A stretch of DNA of 64,000 nt from assembly GCA_020055645.1 (NCBI GenBank), contig CM034546.1:131709875-131773874 (forward strand), in the 5' to 3' direction. Below, in pieces: positions 1-12,367 of this stretch (the first letter of the stretch is position 1; each line of letters starts with the position of its first letter). Source of the DNA: Tomocerus qinae (lineage: Eukaryota > Arthropoda > Collembola > Entomobryomorpha > Tomoceridae). Position numbers and translations under genes: made by a program. A model generated the notes under the pieces. The model saw only the letters and a program-made list of their open reading frames with translations, was not told the DNA's origin and did not search any database.

Positions 1-1051
1 ATGAATAATAATAATAATCAATATTATTATAACCATTATTAAGCAGGGCTTTATACATGTAATAGGTTGAATATTGACTTCCGCCTGGATGCTATGCTAT
101 TTAAGTTCGTTGTTTTATTGTTTTGCTGGGTTCGCTATTTCAATAATTGTAATTGTAATAACTATTATAGCAAATGGAAGCTCGACATTAACTACTTGGT
201 ACTTTCTCACTCATTAACTCCCTTCAATCCACATTCACATTAACTATTTAGTGAAGTTTTAGAACGGTAAGGTTTCTATGTATTATGCTGTAAGAGTGTT
301 TATCTAACACCGTTTCTAATGGTGCAACCATTCATAGCTTCGGGTATCTTAAAACAATAGACTTTGTATTTTAATTCTAGGAATTAATTTCCGTTTTACA
401 CTTCTAAGTATTACGGACATAAAAGACAAACTGTCTTTTATGTTCTCAGTTTTATGTATTCTCAGTAATCGATTAATCACAACGCCACTCAGGAATTTAA
501 ACACAGTGAAGTGATTCAAAGTTATATGCATGTATTGGCATAGTATTTAATTTTACTCGTTTCAAAATGAAACCAAGCTCAAATCTTTTAAAATTCGAGT
601 ATTGGGAGCCTAATAATTGTTAGAGAAGAATTGTTCGAATGAATTATGCATTCGTTCGACTATTTCGAGTTCTGAATTTTAGCGCGAGTTTAAATAGTTT
701 GGTAAAGGTTGCATTTTATAAGTCAAAGTATGGAAGTCAAACATCAAAAGAAGACTATTCATTTGTGTTATAATATTGCATAGAATAATGTACAGTGATT
801 TTATTTTTATACTTTGTCAATTTTGAAAATCAACAAAACAAATAGTTTTGAATTTTCAAATGTCAAAATAGTTTTCCAATCCATTCTGACTGATGACTGA
901 ATTAAGATATCAGAAAAGATTCATTGGTGATGGTGATTGGTTTTGGTTGTTGTTGGTCTAAATCTTAAATAAAATAGAAAAATGTAATGTTTAAGTTAAC
1001 GATTTATGTTTAAGTTTTGTAAATCGGAAACAGAAGAAAATCAACTTAAAA
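1..1051. other. Intergenic, no gene seen
   Basis: AT-rich sequence that opens with a short AAT-rich microsatellite (about 1-45). No coding region with splice signals or recognisable similarity was found. The last part is presumably promoter and 5' UTR of the gene starting at 1052; no clear TATA box was seen. Confidence 0.5.
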
Positions 1052-4000
1052 ATGGAGTCCTTTGAGGCTTGCAGCAGTAGCAAGAAGGCCAGACTAGAAA
1101 CAAGTTGTACACTTTGTGGAAAGTATTCCCATTTCTCAGAGAAAGCTGAAGAATACACAAAATTGTTAATTACTAATTTAGTTTCTCCATTTGAAAGAGA
1201 TGTATTCATTAAAGACGATAAACTAATTTGTTTTGAATTTTGTGTTGCCTGTGGACTTATGTTGGACCAATTGCTCGAATTAAAAAAAGCACTACAGTTT
1301 ATTTCAGATGGCATCAAGTCGAAGGTTGATGAAGTAAAGTTGCATATACTAAAAAATGAAAATGCCCAGAGTAGTCAAAACAAAGATGAAATCAATTCTA
1401 AATTTCGGAAAATTATGACTCGAGGTAATACATTTCTTGCATGACCATTTTAATTCTCATTTTTAACCATGTGTAAATCATTTTTAATTGTTTTTTATAT
1501 CGCAGATCTGCGTCCTGTAGTACGACTAGATTTGCAGAATGTTCTTGTTAAAAAGAAAGTGGAAGATTTTGAAAGTATTTCAATGAACTCGGACAATTTT
1601 TCCAACAATACAGATATAAGATCTCATATTATAGAAATTGACCCAAGAGGTTTTGAATATTTCGACGGGGAAGAAGAAATTGAACCTTGGGAGGAGACAA
1701 CGATCGAATGCTACGAAAATGGCTTTCCTGCAGTAAATTGTTCATCTCAAAATGGCAATAATTCGAACTCCAGTCTCAAAAACTCTGAAATGGAATGGCA
1801 AACAAAACCCAATTTCAGATATTGTCAATTAGCAATTATTGCACTAACAAGTACGAAAGACAATTGTGCCTTTTTTGATGAAATTTATTATTTCATTTTG
1901 TAAGTCTTTGCTAAATCTTTACAAAAATAATTATTTTAATTACAATGTAAGCAACTTTCAAGAATATTTTAAAATTATAAATTTTTGTTGCAGGGCTAAT
2001 TTTCCATTCTACAAAAGTTTTAGTTCGTTTAGACCATGTTTGCTTCGAGGTCTAAATTTAGGCATTTTTGAAAAAGAAAAGGAACCCCACACTTCCAAAC
2101 ACTTTTTTCGACTTACTACCAAATTAGGACCAAAGACAATAGAAGACATAATAACAGTATTAAATTCTCCTAAAGTCTTAAAAACCATGACTTTTCCAGG
2201 TAGAGCGTTTATTTGCATTTTTTAAATTCATAGCAAATAATTTTCAATTTTCATCCTTGTTTTAAAACTAAAATTTTTGAATTTACAGAACGACAGTTAG
2301 TTTTCATTGAAAATCTTCTTAATTTGCAAAGAAAAACGTCACTACAAAATGTAAATATTATCTAACACGTTATATTATAATTTCGTATGAAGTATTACGT
2401 AATATGTCTTTTGTATCTTTCTGCGTGTCCAGAAAATAGCAAAGGAAACCAGGTTCCAGCCAATGGAACAAGCTACTAGTCAATGGCAGAGACCACCGTT
2501 TCAATTATCTCAAATAATATTTATTGGATTAAGTAATTGCGTAGGAAAGCGAGCAAAGTCTAAACACCTAGTTGAATGCATCAGGTAGACATTTTATTCC
2601 TGATTTTATAGCTTTTAAATTATAATCAAATTTTTAATAATTTTTTTGCTTTACTGTACAACTTTTCAGAAATACATTTCCATTTTTCCTGGCCAAAAAT
2701 CCTGTCAAGACTTGGAAACAATGTCTGCATACCACTTTATTCATCAATAAATGTTTTACTAGGTCTGGAATGGCTAGATATGACCCCATTAATGATATAT
2801 GGAGTATTAATGAAAAGGAAGCAGAAAGCATGCGTGATAAAATCAAACAAGTTTTGGAAAGTGAAAAATTGAGCACATCAACTTTTATGGCTACCCCAGG
2901 TTTAATCCAAATTGTCTTTTGTAGGTTCAGAAAAACAATCTAATTTATGCAAAGCGTAATTGATTAAGAATTTTGTGATTCAAAATGCAGAAGTGGCCTT
3001 AAAAAATGCACTAAGTCAATCCTACGAGGATGAAATTCCAAATAGTTCAAACCAGAGCTTAAATGTGGCCCAAAAAGTAATTTCCGAATCCAATTATAAT
3101 ATTTATGTAGGTATGACTATAATAGAACTACGATAATAATATTCTAATATTTTTTTTATTATAGAATTGTAGTTCTTACATGATAGAAAATCTATTAGAT
3201 AAGCCAAGTAATCAAGTAAGTGTTTCTAACAAAAAATTTTTTAAATATTTTTTCGATTGAATATTTGATCAATTTATGTTCAACTTTTTGTATTGTTTAA
3301 TTTACAGGCAAATTCCAGCGCAAAAAGCGAAATACCTGCCATTGTTATAAATCCTGCAATACAGAAAAATGCATGGCAGGTCCCACCGCTTAATTTTGCT
3401 CAGTTAATTTTCTTGGCTTTATGCAACTTTCCTGAAAGACGAGCAAATGTTGCTGAAATAATGTCCAAAATTAGGTATAGGTAGTCTTTGATTTAAAAAA
3501 TACTCATCATCTCTACTTAATGAATTATTGAGTTATTATTATCTTGTATTAATATTTTTTAACCTAGGGACATCTTCCCGTTTGTAAATGGCCTTCATGC
3601 CAAATGGGAACGAGGAGCCACAACAGTACTCTTCCAAAATGAGAGTTTTGTTAAAACTAATAATGAAAATACAGAATTACGAAAACACATTTTCACCTTA
3701 AATGAAAAAGCCGCTGATGGAATGAGAAATGACATCAAAAACGCTTTGAGAAATAGCTCTGCAATTCAGGCTAATTTTATGAAAACACCAGGTAAAAAAT
3801 TAGTTAATTATTTTATTATTACATTTTAATAGCACTGTCCCCAAAAAAGTTTTTACAACCAACTATTCTATATTACAGTTGAGATTTTGAGAAACGCTTT
3901 AATTTATGAACTTTCTCCTACAAAAACTAACGATATAAATGGTCAAGTAAGACAGGTGATATCTTATTTATTTACATTTAATTACTGTACAATATTTGCC

Positions 4001-6048
4001 TGTAAAATAAATTTTGTTATTTTAGGATTCCGATGTAAACATCAGTGGATGGATAAAACCACCATTTACTTCCGCGCAGATTATTTTCGTGGCTCTAAGT
4101 AACTGTACGGAAAAACAAGGGAATCCTGTCGCAATAATTGAACGCATTAGGTAGGTTCTTATGAAATTATTACTCAAAATTCTGATGCATTGGTATATAT
4201 TTTCTAAATGTTGAATTTATTAGTTTTTGCTTGAATTTATTTCTGGTAAATTTATTATTGACCAAAATTTTGAGAATATTAAAATTCATATATTATTCAT
4301 GTCGTCAAATTATAAAACAAGGACCAAGATTGATAAAAATTTAGATGTGTAATTGCCATAAAAGTAAAGATTAAAATGAACTTTGATATTTTAGGTCTCT
4401 TTTTCCATGGTATCTTGATTTTGTGGCGGAGAACTTGTTAGATGTAACCACTATACTTCTTGGCAATGATAATTTTGTCAGAATAGATATACCATCCGAA
4501 GCCCATCTTCCTCACGCGAATCAAACTTGGACAATTAATGAAAAAGTGGCATATTGCATGAGAAATGAAATTAGCTCGATTGTTGAGCGTGAGGGACGGA
4601 ACTCATTATCTGAATACTTAGTAAATCCTGGTAAAAACGGAATTTCTTTTGGTCATCATTTATTCCGTATTTATTACATGGTTAAATAATTAATCTAATT
4701 TATAATCCAATACATTTTACAGAAGAAGCAATGCGAAAAACACTAATTGTGGAGAACTCTCGTCCAACGTCAGTGAACAGTAATGAAAATGGAAAGCTGC
4801 CAAAGAAAGTAAAAAAGGTATAAAAGAATTAGCTAATTATTATTTAATATGATAAAGTTTTGTAGAATTTGATTCATATTTACAATAATTTTGATACAAT
4901 TCATTTAGATAGTCTATATTTACTATTTATGCTTTATCCAATTAATTAAAAATGAATACTAATCTTAAAATAATTTTTTGATAGATTAATGGCACACCAA
5001 CTCGGAAATTATCTTGTGATTCTTCCAACTTTAGCAGTAGCAGTAAAATTGTGAGTTGTAGTTATAAGTTTGAATCTCTTTTTTTTCTAAATATATAATT
5101 GACATGTTTAACATGCAGTCCTGCATTATTTTATTTATCAGTCCATGGACCAAGAAGTTTATCCACAGTTGGAAAGCACTTCTGAGATTGATATTGGTGT
5201 AAGTATATAAATTAAGTACATGACTAAAGTGCACTTGTGTATATAAATTGAAATATACAGCTATGATAAATTTTTTTGTATAGGAGATAAAAATAGAGCA
5301 AGAATTTACTGCAGCACCTCAGAGCCCGATAAACACACCAATTCCATTTACAATTGTGGAACAAGACAACATAAATAAAAATTGGACTTTACCTCCGTTC
5401 ACTATATCTTTATTAGCTGCTTTCACCATAGCTAATAATAACTACCAACCTATGACTGGCTTCTCAATTTGTGAATCAATAGCGTACGTTTATATTTCTA
5501 TTAGCAATCACATTTACTAAAAATATTTTCACGTGTTCTTGTTTTTAGAAATTATTGATTTCCTATTACGTTTAATGCAATTCCAAAATTAATGAATTAA
5601 TATTTTTGTCTTTTACAGAAATTACTTTCCGTATTACCAAAAATGCCGAAAAACATTAAGTGAAAAAATTTATTTTTCTCTACGCAATAGATTGTATTTT
5701 GTAGAAGGCTGCAGCAACAAAGACAAAAATTTGCTTCGATTTTCTCTTAATATTGAAAACAAGGAAGCCATGGCCAAGTTAAAGTCAGAAATATACGATG
5801 TGTTCAAAAAATTTTATATACAAACTTACGAAGCGTTTTCTAAACCGAGTAAGTAATTTATCTTTGTTGGAATTATTAAAAGTCTTTGTTAGAGACTAAT
5901 GCGCCTGATTATTCTTTTTCATTAGATGATGACTAATTACATTTATTTTATTACAGGTAAACTTTATCCTATGTTGAGGAATTTAATTGGAAGTGACTTT
6001 GATTTAGGCTTTTTACAATCTGTCACTGTCTACCGTCATGTTGAGTGA
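1052..6048 (+). CDS. ZAD-like protein with five tandem divergent forkhead-like domains
   Basis: Nineteen exons: 1052-1424, 1506-1899, 1994-2199, 2289-2350, 2433-2584, 2670-2899, 2991-3076, 3165-3215, 3308-3474, 3568-3791, 3879-3946, 4026-4150, 4395-4630, 4723-4817, 4985-5050, 5142-5198, 5284-5483, 5619-5848, 5957-6048. They sum to 3114 nt, 1037 residues plus stop. All introns are GT-AG. The start ATG has A at -3. Residues 19-67 hold two C-x2-C pairs (19/22, 64/67) followed by a Leu-rich helix, like a ZAD dimerisation module. Five repeats start near residues 222, 363, 541, 680 and 898. Each reads like a forkhead domain: PPF/PPL..AQLI..AL.N, an EI...IR helix, FPF/FPW, often a Trp, ..L..N.CF, then a W/F-TLNE wing. 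The base-contacting Asn and His of the usual NSIRHNLS recognition helix are absent in all five, so specific DNA binding is doubtful. Each domain is cut by a phase-2 intron just before FPF and followed by a phase-1 intron. Probably nuclear; function unknown. A polyA signal lies near 6120. The ends of exons 7 and 11 have alternative donors. Confidence 0.85.
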
Positions 6049-7369
6049 TTTGTAGTAGAAATATTTCTCTTCTAAATGGAAACGATGCTTATATGCTTTT
6101 AAGCTGTCCAGATGCAAGAAATAAATACAGTAGAAAAGTAAATTCTGGCGATGAAAGAAATATGACACATTTATTCCTATAAAAAATTACAAATAAACCC
6201 CACTTTTGTAATTAGGCATTCATATTGCAAAATTATTGACAAATAGTGCATCAGTATCAGTATAGCTTGGAATTCAGTTCAAAATGTTGTTAGGCAAAGT
6301 AAAAATAACATAGCTATACTCAATATTGCATTGTCGCTCTTACAATGTAGTTTTTATATTTTTATTTTACTCATTCTACACCCACTGAAGATGTTTTTAT
6401 CATTTTGTGGTAAATTTTTACGCGCCAAAAAGGATTGTAACAATACTAATAGCTGCAGTTATACTATAATAGGAAAGTATGACAGGACTTTCGAAAAAAA
6501 GGAAAACTATAGATTATACTAGGTATTATTATATATTATAGGAAGAATATACTTTTGCTACCCACAATTTTTAGTCCTTTGCAATGGAAGACATAGATAC
6601 TACTACACTAGCGGAATATATTTTCGATTATTGACACAAGTATTAAATGGTAAAGAATTTCAAAATTTATTTGACCTATTTGTAAATTACTTGAATTATT
6701 CTTTTGAAAATTGCTTTATGGCCTAAGATATTATTTAAGAAAGGATATACCATCTAAGTTTAGCACTTAAGAAAATCTTAAACCACGATTAACACAAATT
6801 ATTGCATGCAGTATAGTTTTTATATACATGGTAGCTAAATATTTCAGGTAATTGTTTTCAGTTCTTAGTCGTTACCTACTTCATTGTTTTGTCCGCATAT
6901 ATAAGTACCTATAATTATAATAATCGTAACATTGTATATTGTATAACAGTCAAAGTTACATAACACGGAAAGTATTTGAACTTGGAATGAAACGTTTTTA
7001 ATTATATTTATTGTTGCATAATATTATATACTTTTCATTTCGGAAAAATAATTCTAATTTAGCATTGAAAATTATTCAATTTCTTACTTTTCCCATTTTT
7101 TAAATAATTTCATTTCATGAGTTTCAAATTGTATATAGTCATAGTTTATTAAAGTTAATACTAATAACTTTCAAATATTCCGAGATTTCGATATTATTAA
7201 GAATTAATTAGATTTGTATTTTCGTAGATTGAATTAGACCTGTCCATATTAATATTACAACCAGGATGAATTATTGCAAAATAGTTGAAGATCAAACCGA
7301 TAGGGTAAGTCAACATGTTTTTCAGATCTGGAAAACAGATTTTCTTACCAACTGGGAGAGAAATATAGT
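6049..7369. other. 3' UTR and intergenic, no gene seen
   Basis: The AATAAA near 6120 probably ends the upstream transcript. The rest is AT-rich. A 63-codon open frame at 6331-6522 has no splice context or recognisable motif and is taken as chance. Confidence 0.5.
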
Positions 7370-9055
7370 TTAAGAGCGATGTTGGCGGTACCATTCAATA
7401 CGATTGTAGTAGAAAACAGCATCAGCAAGTGGAAAGGACACCATTGAATTGTCTTTAGTCGATTTGATGAAAACAGAGTGAGCTTTGAAGTCCGAGGAGT
7501 AGCCGGCCCATAATTTGACGTGTGAAGTGGAAATTCCATCCTCAGTGTCTTTTTCGTCTTCTAAAACGGCATGGCCCAGCTGATAGACAGACTCAGCGAT
7601 GTCAACCGCCTGGTCCATTGGGAAAAGAATGTCTTGTTTGCCAGAGTGACCAGTTGACGTCATTTGCTTGATGTGTAAGTAGACATCCAGTGTGTAAGTG
7701 TTGACTGTTGTGTACATTCGGACATACTCCACCAATTTTGAATCCTTTTTCCTTTGAGCTCCATCTGATTTGTGCTTTTTCGGAAGATCGGAATATTCGG
7801 ATTCCGAGTCTGAACCAGGGTCAGTCGCTTTTCCAGACACGTCTCCGTCCCCTCCTCGAGATGTATCTGTCTCGGCAGCAGAATATTCAGAGTCTTCGTC
7901 ACTGTACTCAACAGAGTCGTCTTCAATGTCAGTTCTCTCTGCAAAAATTTCCCAATGTCAAAATCATACCAGCGGTAATCTCTTAATTTTGAAATAAATT
8001 ACAATTTATTACTTATTATTACTTAGTATTAATACGTGAACATCAATTAATGTTTTCAATAATTAATGTATCCCAAAGCATACCTTCATGTACTAAATTT
8101 AGCATATGAAGGTATGCGTTTGGGGTACATAATTGAAAAAATTTCCTTCTCAGAAAACGGAATTTTAGGAAAAATATCGTTTTCCCATTACCCTGGCCTA
8201 TATAGAGTAGAGATTAATCTACCAAAAATAACATTCTTTTACCACGCAATCAAAAATGTAACCCCTACGATTACATCCCGCGGAAAATGTAACTTCCCGC
8301 CCAAATGCGCCGATTTTCGAGATCTATAATCCTGTAATCTATACTAGATTTCTAAGATTTCGAATTGAAATTGCTTTTTTGTTACCTTTTTTAAATTTAT
8401 CACTGTAAACTCCAGCAAGTGTGGCGGCATCTGTTTTGTAGGGTAAATGTCTATTATATCCCAACTTGCGGAGTGCTCCAAGAACTCTAGTTTTGTCAGA
8501 CTCATCCGTGGAAGTGTATTTGGTGTAGACGCAAATCACTTGAGTATCATAGCCACCATCGATTCCCCCTTTTTGACCAAAAATATTGTATAAAATTTAT
8601 AATCAACAATGTTTTTCTAAAATGAAATTGATTTGTTGCAGGGAAAAAAAGAAAATTGAAAACATACTTCGTTTTCCTTTCTTCGTAGACACTTTGGAAG
8701 CAAATCCAAGAAGCCCGTCTTCCGTGGCGGTTTTAATTTTCTCCCAGGAAGAATCAATATGTTTTTCATCCTCAAAAATCAAATATTTGCCAATCTGTTG
8801 AGTGACATCAGCTGGAAGTCCGTTGTTGGATCCAGTCTTTGTGTTTCTACTGATGATCCAGGAATCCCAAATATTAGTGGAAGGTTTAACAGCCAGTCTT
8901 TCTTTGTAAGTGCTAAAATCCGTGTCTTCGTCGCTTTCTCGGTCACTCGTGTTGATATCGTCCAACTCTTCTTCTTCTTCCTCCTCCAACTCATCAACGT
9001 CGTCCTCTAAGATATCTTCCGGGTTAGTTCCAGTAATTTCCTCGGGTTTCTCCAT
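7370..9055 (-). CDS. BLES03 / C11orf68-like (DUF1917, UPF0696) protein with an extra C-terminal region
   Basis: Three exons on the minus strand: 9055-8668, 8568-8386, 7938-7370. They sum to 1140 nt, 379 residues. The N-terminus (about residues 1-50) is strongly acidic. The middle matches the BLES03 family: a WDSWIISRNTK segment, GKYLIFEDE, a W.KIK.ATEDGLLG helix, AKVST-like SKVST, then after the first intron VICVYT and PYKTDAATLAGVYS. Family knowledge: the domain has an eIF4E-like fold and its function is not settled. After an acidic Ser/Glu-rich linker (start of exon 3) comes a region of about 130 residues (around SKLVEYVRMYTT to the end) that I do not recognise; it is not part of the usual short family member. 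Probably cytoplasmic or nuclear, with no signal peptide or membrane segment. Intron 2 carries a small palindromic element at 8046-8143. Confidence 0.82.
8046..8143. mobile_element. Palindromic MITE-like element, family A, copy 1
   Basis: About 98 bp inverted repeat inside intron 2 of the BLES03-like gene. The left arm starts ATTAATGTTTTCAAT and the right arm ends with its imperfect complement; the centre contains a GCATACCTTCATG / GAAGGTATGCG pair. The same family occurs at 40164-40255 and, as a half copy, at 40339-40396. Non-coding, so presumably mobilised in trans. Confidence 0.75.
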
Positions 9056-12000
9056 TGTAAAATCTGTAAAACCAAATAAGAGAAATTATAAAATTCGGTG
9101 TCTCTATATAATTCAAGCCTAAGTATAAAATATTTGAATTTCTATTTTATTCCAGATGGAGGTATACCTTTGTGTAATTGTCACTGCTGCTGCGACGAAT
9201 AAACTGAAGTGAAATATGGAAGTCTTTGTGCTAAACTGTGCTGCGTAGATGATTCACTTTCAGCTTACCACACTCACTAAATTATATAAAAAACTTAGCA
9301 ATAACAAGATATACTATCTTTTGAAATGAACAACAAAGTGTGAGCAGAAGGCGAACAACACATTTTGCTGCAACTTCTCCCGCTGGAACACATCCACCCA
9401 CTCACCCATCCTACTCCAACTCTCACTGAATGATCTAGCTACACATTGTGCAGATAGGAAGTCTCAGTCCAAGGCCTGTGTCGAACAAAGAAGAATAACA
9501 AGACTTTGTTGATCATTTCTACTACATTATACTCTGTTCATATTACAGTGCAGTAGCAGTCTATGTCCAATTATTATATGACATATTTTATGCATATAAA
9601 TACCGCAGAAGGTTAGATATCCCTAACCAAAACAAAGCTGAAGACTAGGCGTAGTATTTATGACTATAACATAGACAAAGCATAATTTAACAATGTTAAT
9701 GAAAGGATGACTATTTTCTCAAATAAGCAGATCATATTTTCAGTATCATATATATGATGAATAACACTAAGAGTTAATGTTAAACGTTGATACAATACGT
9801 AAAGGGACTTCCGCCCCCTCACTTGACCTCATGACCTGATCTCCCTTTTTATTGTAGAATTAATAGCTCAGAGTAAGTACCCTAATTAATAGCTCAAATT
9901 AAGTACTCTCATTAATAGCTCAAATTAAGTACCCTCACTAATAGCTCAAATTAAGTACCCTCATTAATAAATCAAATTAAGTATACCCTCATTAATAGCA
10001 TTATTTCGGTTACTTACCATGAATTAGGTTAGACAAGTTTTAATATTTACGACAACCATCATTAATTATTGTAATTGAAAATATGATATATAAATAGTAC
10101 ATGATATTATAATATTATTGATGAGATCCAAAATTATCAGGAGAGGATCCAATGCCGTAGAAATGAAAATTAGGCATGATTCATTTAGCTGAATGCCGTT
10201 ATTTATAAATAGATAGTTAACATTGCTAAATCATTTGCAGACAAGATTGACATGAAGACCATCTTATCAGTCGTGAAATATAAAGTCTTATTTTATTATA
10301 ATATTTGCATGGCAAGGGGAGTCGTGCTCCGTGGTATGTTCAATCAAATCTATATAGGAAGAGAGGTGATTCTCCTCTTTTCATGCGAAGATAAAACCCA
10401 GCGAATAATGTGGCTAACAAACACAAACAGGATTATCCTAAGTCCTGAATATACACAATCACATTAATACAATATATTTGTAGTATTCTCGAACACTCTC
10501 GGGCCATATAGTCGTGTATTTTTATAATAGACATGATAAAGAGACAATATTATAGAAATAGAAGCCATCCATTTTTACATTTAATGAGATAGGGCTTTTC
10601 TGCCTATTTATTATAATGCTATAATATGTTTAATAACTCCTGTTTATATCACTTTCCCACATTTGATGATGCTACATTATTTATTATGCAATTGCATTAC
10701 TATGGTGTGATCATCCCATTAAATGATTAATTTGCATTTTGGCTCAGCCATTTGCTTGGCAAATCTCCTAACTGATACTACCAACGGTGTTTGAGTCTTT
10801 GATTTACTTAAACATATTGGCGTACAGGGTCGTCCAATATCATTTTCACCCTTCGCTTTATACTGATGGGCTGAACCGCCAGGGTACTAAGCCGAAATTC
10901 GGGACTTAGATTTCACTTTTTGGAAGCCCCATTGTCAAACGGCCTTCTTGATCTTAATTGGGAGCACAAATCCATTCTACTCTGATCTACACAAATGCAA
11001 TCTGTATATTTTAACATTATCCAGCATTTATCGACCCTGAATATGCTATACTGCAGTTTACTTTCATTACTTGTACGTTCGTATGATAACGACATTTTTA
11101 TGAAGCATGTCGATAAAACTTGATTGCCAGTCACTGACCTGCTCATACTGGTCTAGAGAAGACAGAAAAGTTAAATGACATAACATTGATGGTTAAGTTA
11201 TGGCTTAGCCGTAATGTGTGATATAAAAACAAGTATGAGAGAGAACACTTTACTATAATCAGTTTCTGTCATTCATATATTGGTGATAGCCACAAGAATT
11301 GAGAATACCAACTTAAAAATTAAGAAACAGAATAACCAGTAAAGGCATAGTATCAACAAATTTATTAATCGTTGTGAATATGATGATGTAGAATATTTGG
11401 ATACTAGCTGCATGAATACAGATAATCTAAATAACTCTATTTAATAATTTAGATGCCAATCAAATTCTAATTTTGATCCTTTTACCCTTTAATATTTTAA
11501 TGCTAAAGTAAGCACGTAAATGTATGTAGGCCTAAAGATATAAAGACAAATATTAAGCTGAACACTCAACATTATAGGATCATGTAACTCAGCGGCTATA
11601 AAAAATATATGTACAAAGCTTGGCATTCCTTTGAATCATATTTTCAGTTGATTGACCTTTAACTAATTGCATTACCCAAAGTTTCCATATCTATTTCACT
11701 GCCTAACGTTATCTAGTGATGAAAATTTAAATATCCATGCAACTTTCAGCTATTGTTCATAAGTTTTTAACCACTTTGACAAAATGTGGTGTTTTGGGTA
11801 AATCAATACGAACAGTGTTCGAAAAACAATTTAAAAATTGTCTTGAGGGTGGTAAATATCGGGGTAATGTGAGAATATTCACACTATTCACCTTCCGCCA
11901 CTTTTTGGAAAATTTGAAGACTTTTGGTGAATAAATTCGTGGTATACACTAACCCTAAGTAATACACACAAAGTGTAAATGCTCCATCCAGTTACCATTA

Positions 12001-12367
12001 ATGAATTATTAAAAACAAATGATATACTTTGTGAAGTCAAGTTAACATTAATCAAACTCTGATAACGGAATATTTTTCTGTCAAGTTTAAACTTAGTAGT
12101 CCTTCGGTTTAACTTCCATTTCCAAAGAAGAAAGAACCCAAACCCATCCAGCTAAGTTTATAATAATTATAACATTTTTTCTGAAAAGGTGGTGCATATT
12201 ATAATACTGTAAACTACGAGTAATAGTCCGCACGAATAGGAGAAGAGACATTTTTGTTCGCGCGGAATACAATTGATAGTCATATCAGTTTGTGTATGTT
12301 TGTATTGACCCACTTGAAGTCTTGAACCAAGATTTTATTTGATTGAATATATTCCGAAATTGCTAAA
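9056..12367. other. Intergenic, 3.3 kb, no gene seen
   Basis: Lies upstream of both the minus-strand BLES03-like gene and the plus-strand THAP gene, so it should hold both promoters. Apart from a 26-bp tandem repeat at 9859-9999 I see only AT-rich sequence and unsupported open frames (10252-10467, 10913-11146, 11737-11934) with no splice context or motifs. Confidence 0.45.
9859..9999. repeat. 26-bp tandem repeat, about 5.3 copies
   Basis: Unit close to TTAATAGCTCAAATTAAGTA followed by CCCTCA. Five units differ at a few positions; the fifth has a 2-bp insertion and a partial sixth follows. An ordinary minisatellite with no spacers. Confidence 0.9.

Noticed and set aside
7708-7997. Plus-strand open frames opposite the BLES03-like gene
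   Set aside because: Antisense shadows of the acidic Ser/Glu-rich exon.
9859-9999. 26-bp repeats as a possible array of regulatory sites
   Set aside because: Units abut without spacers and show no known binding motif; a plain tandem repeat is enough.
11737-11934. 65-codon open frame upstream of THAP paralog 1
   Set aside because: No motif, no splice continuation, and typical of chance open frames in AT-rich DNA.
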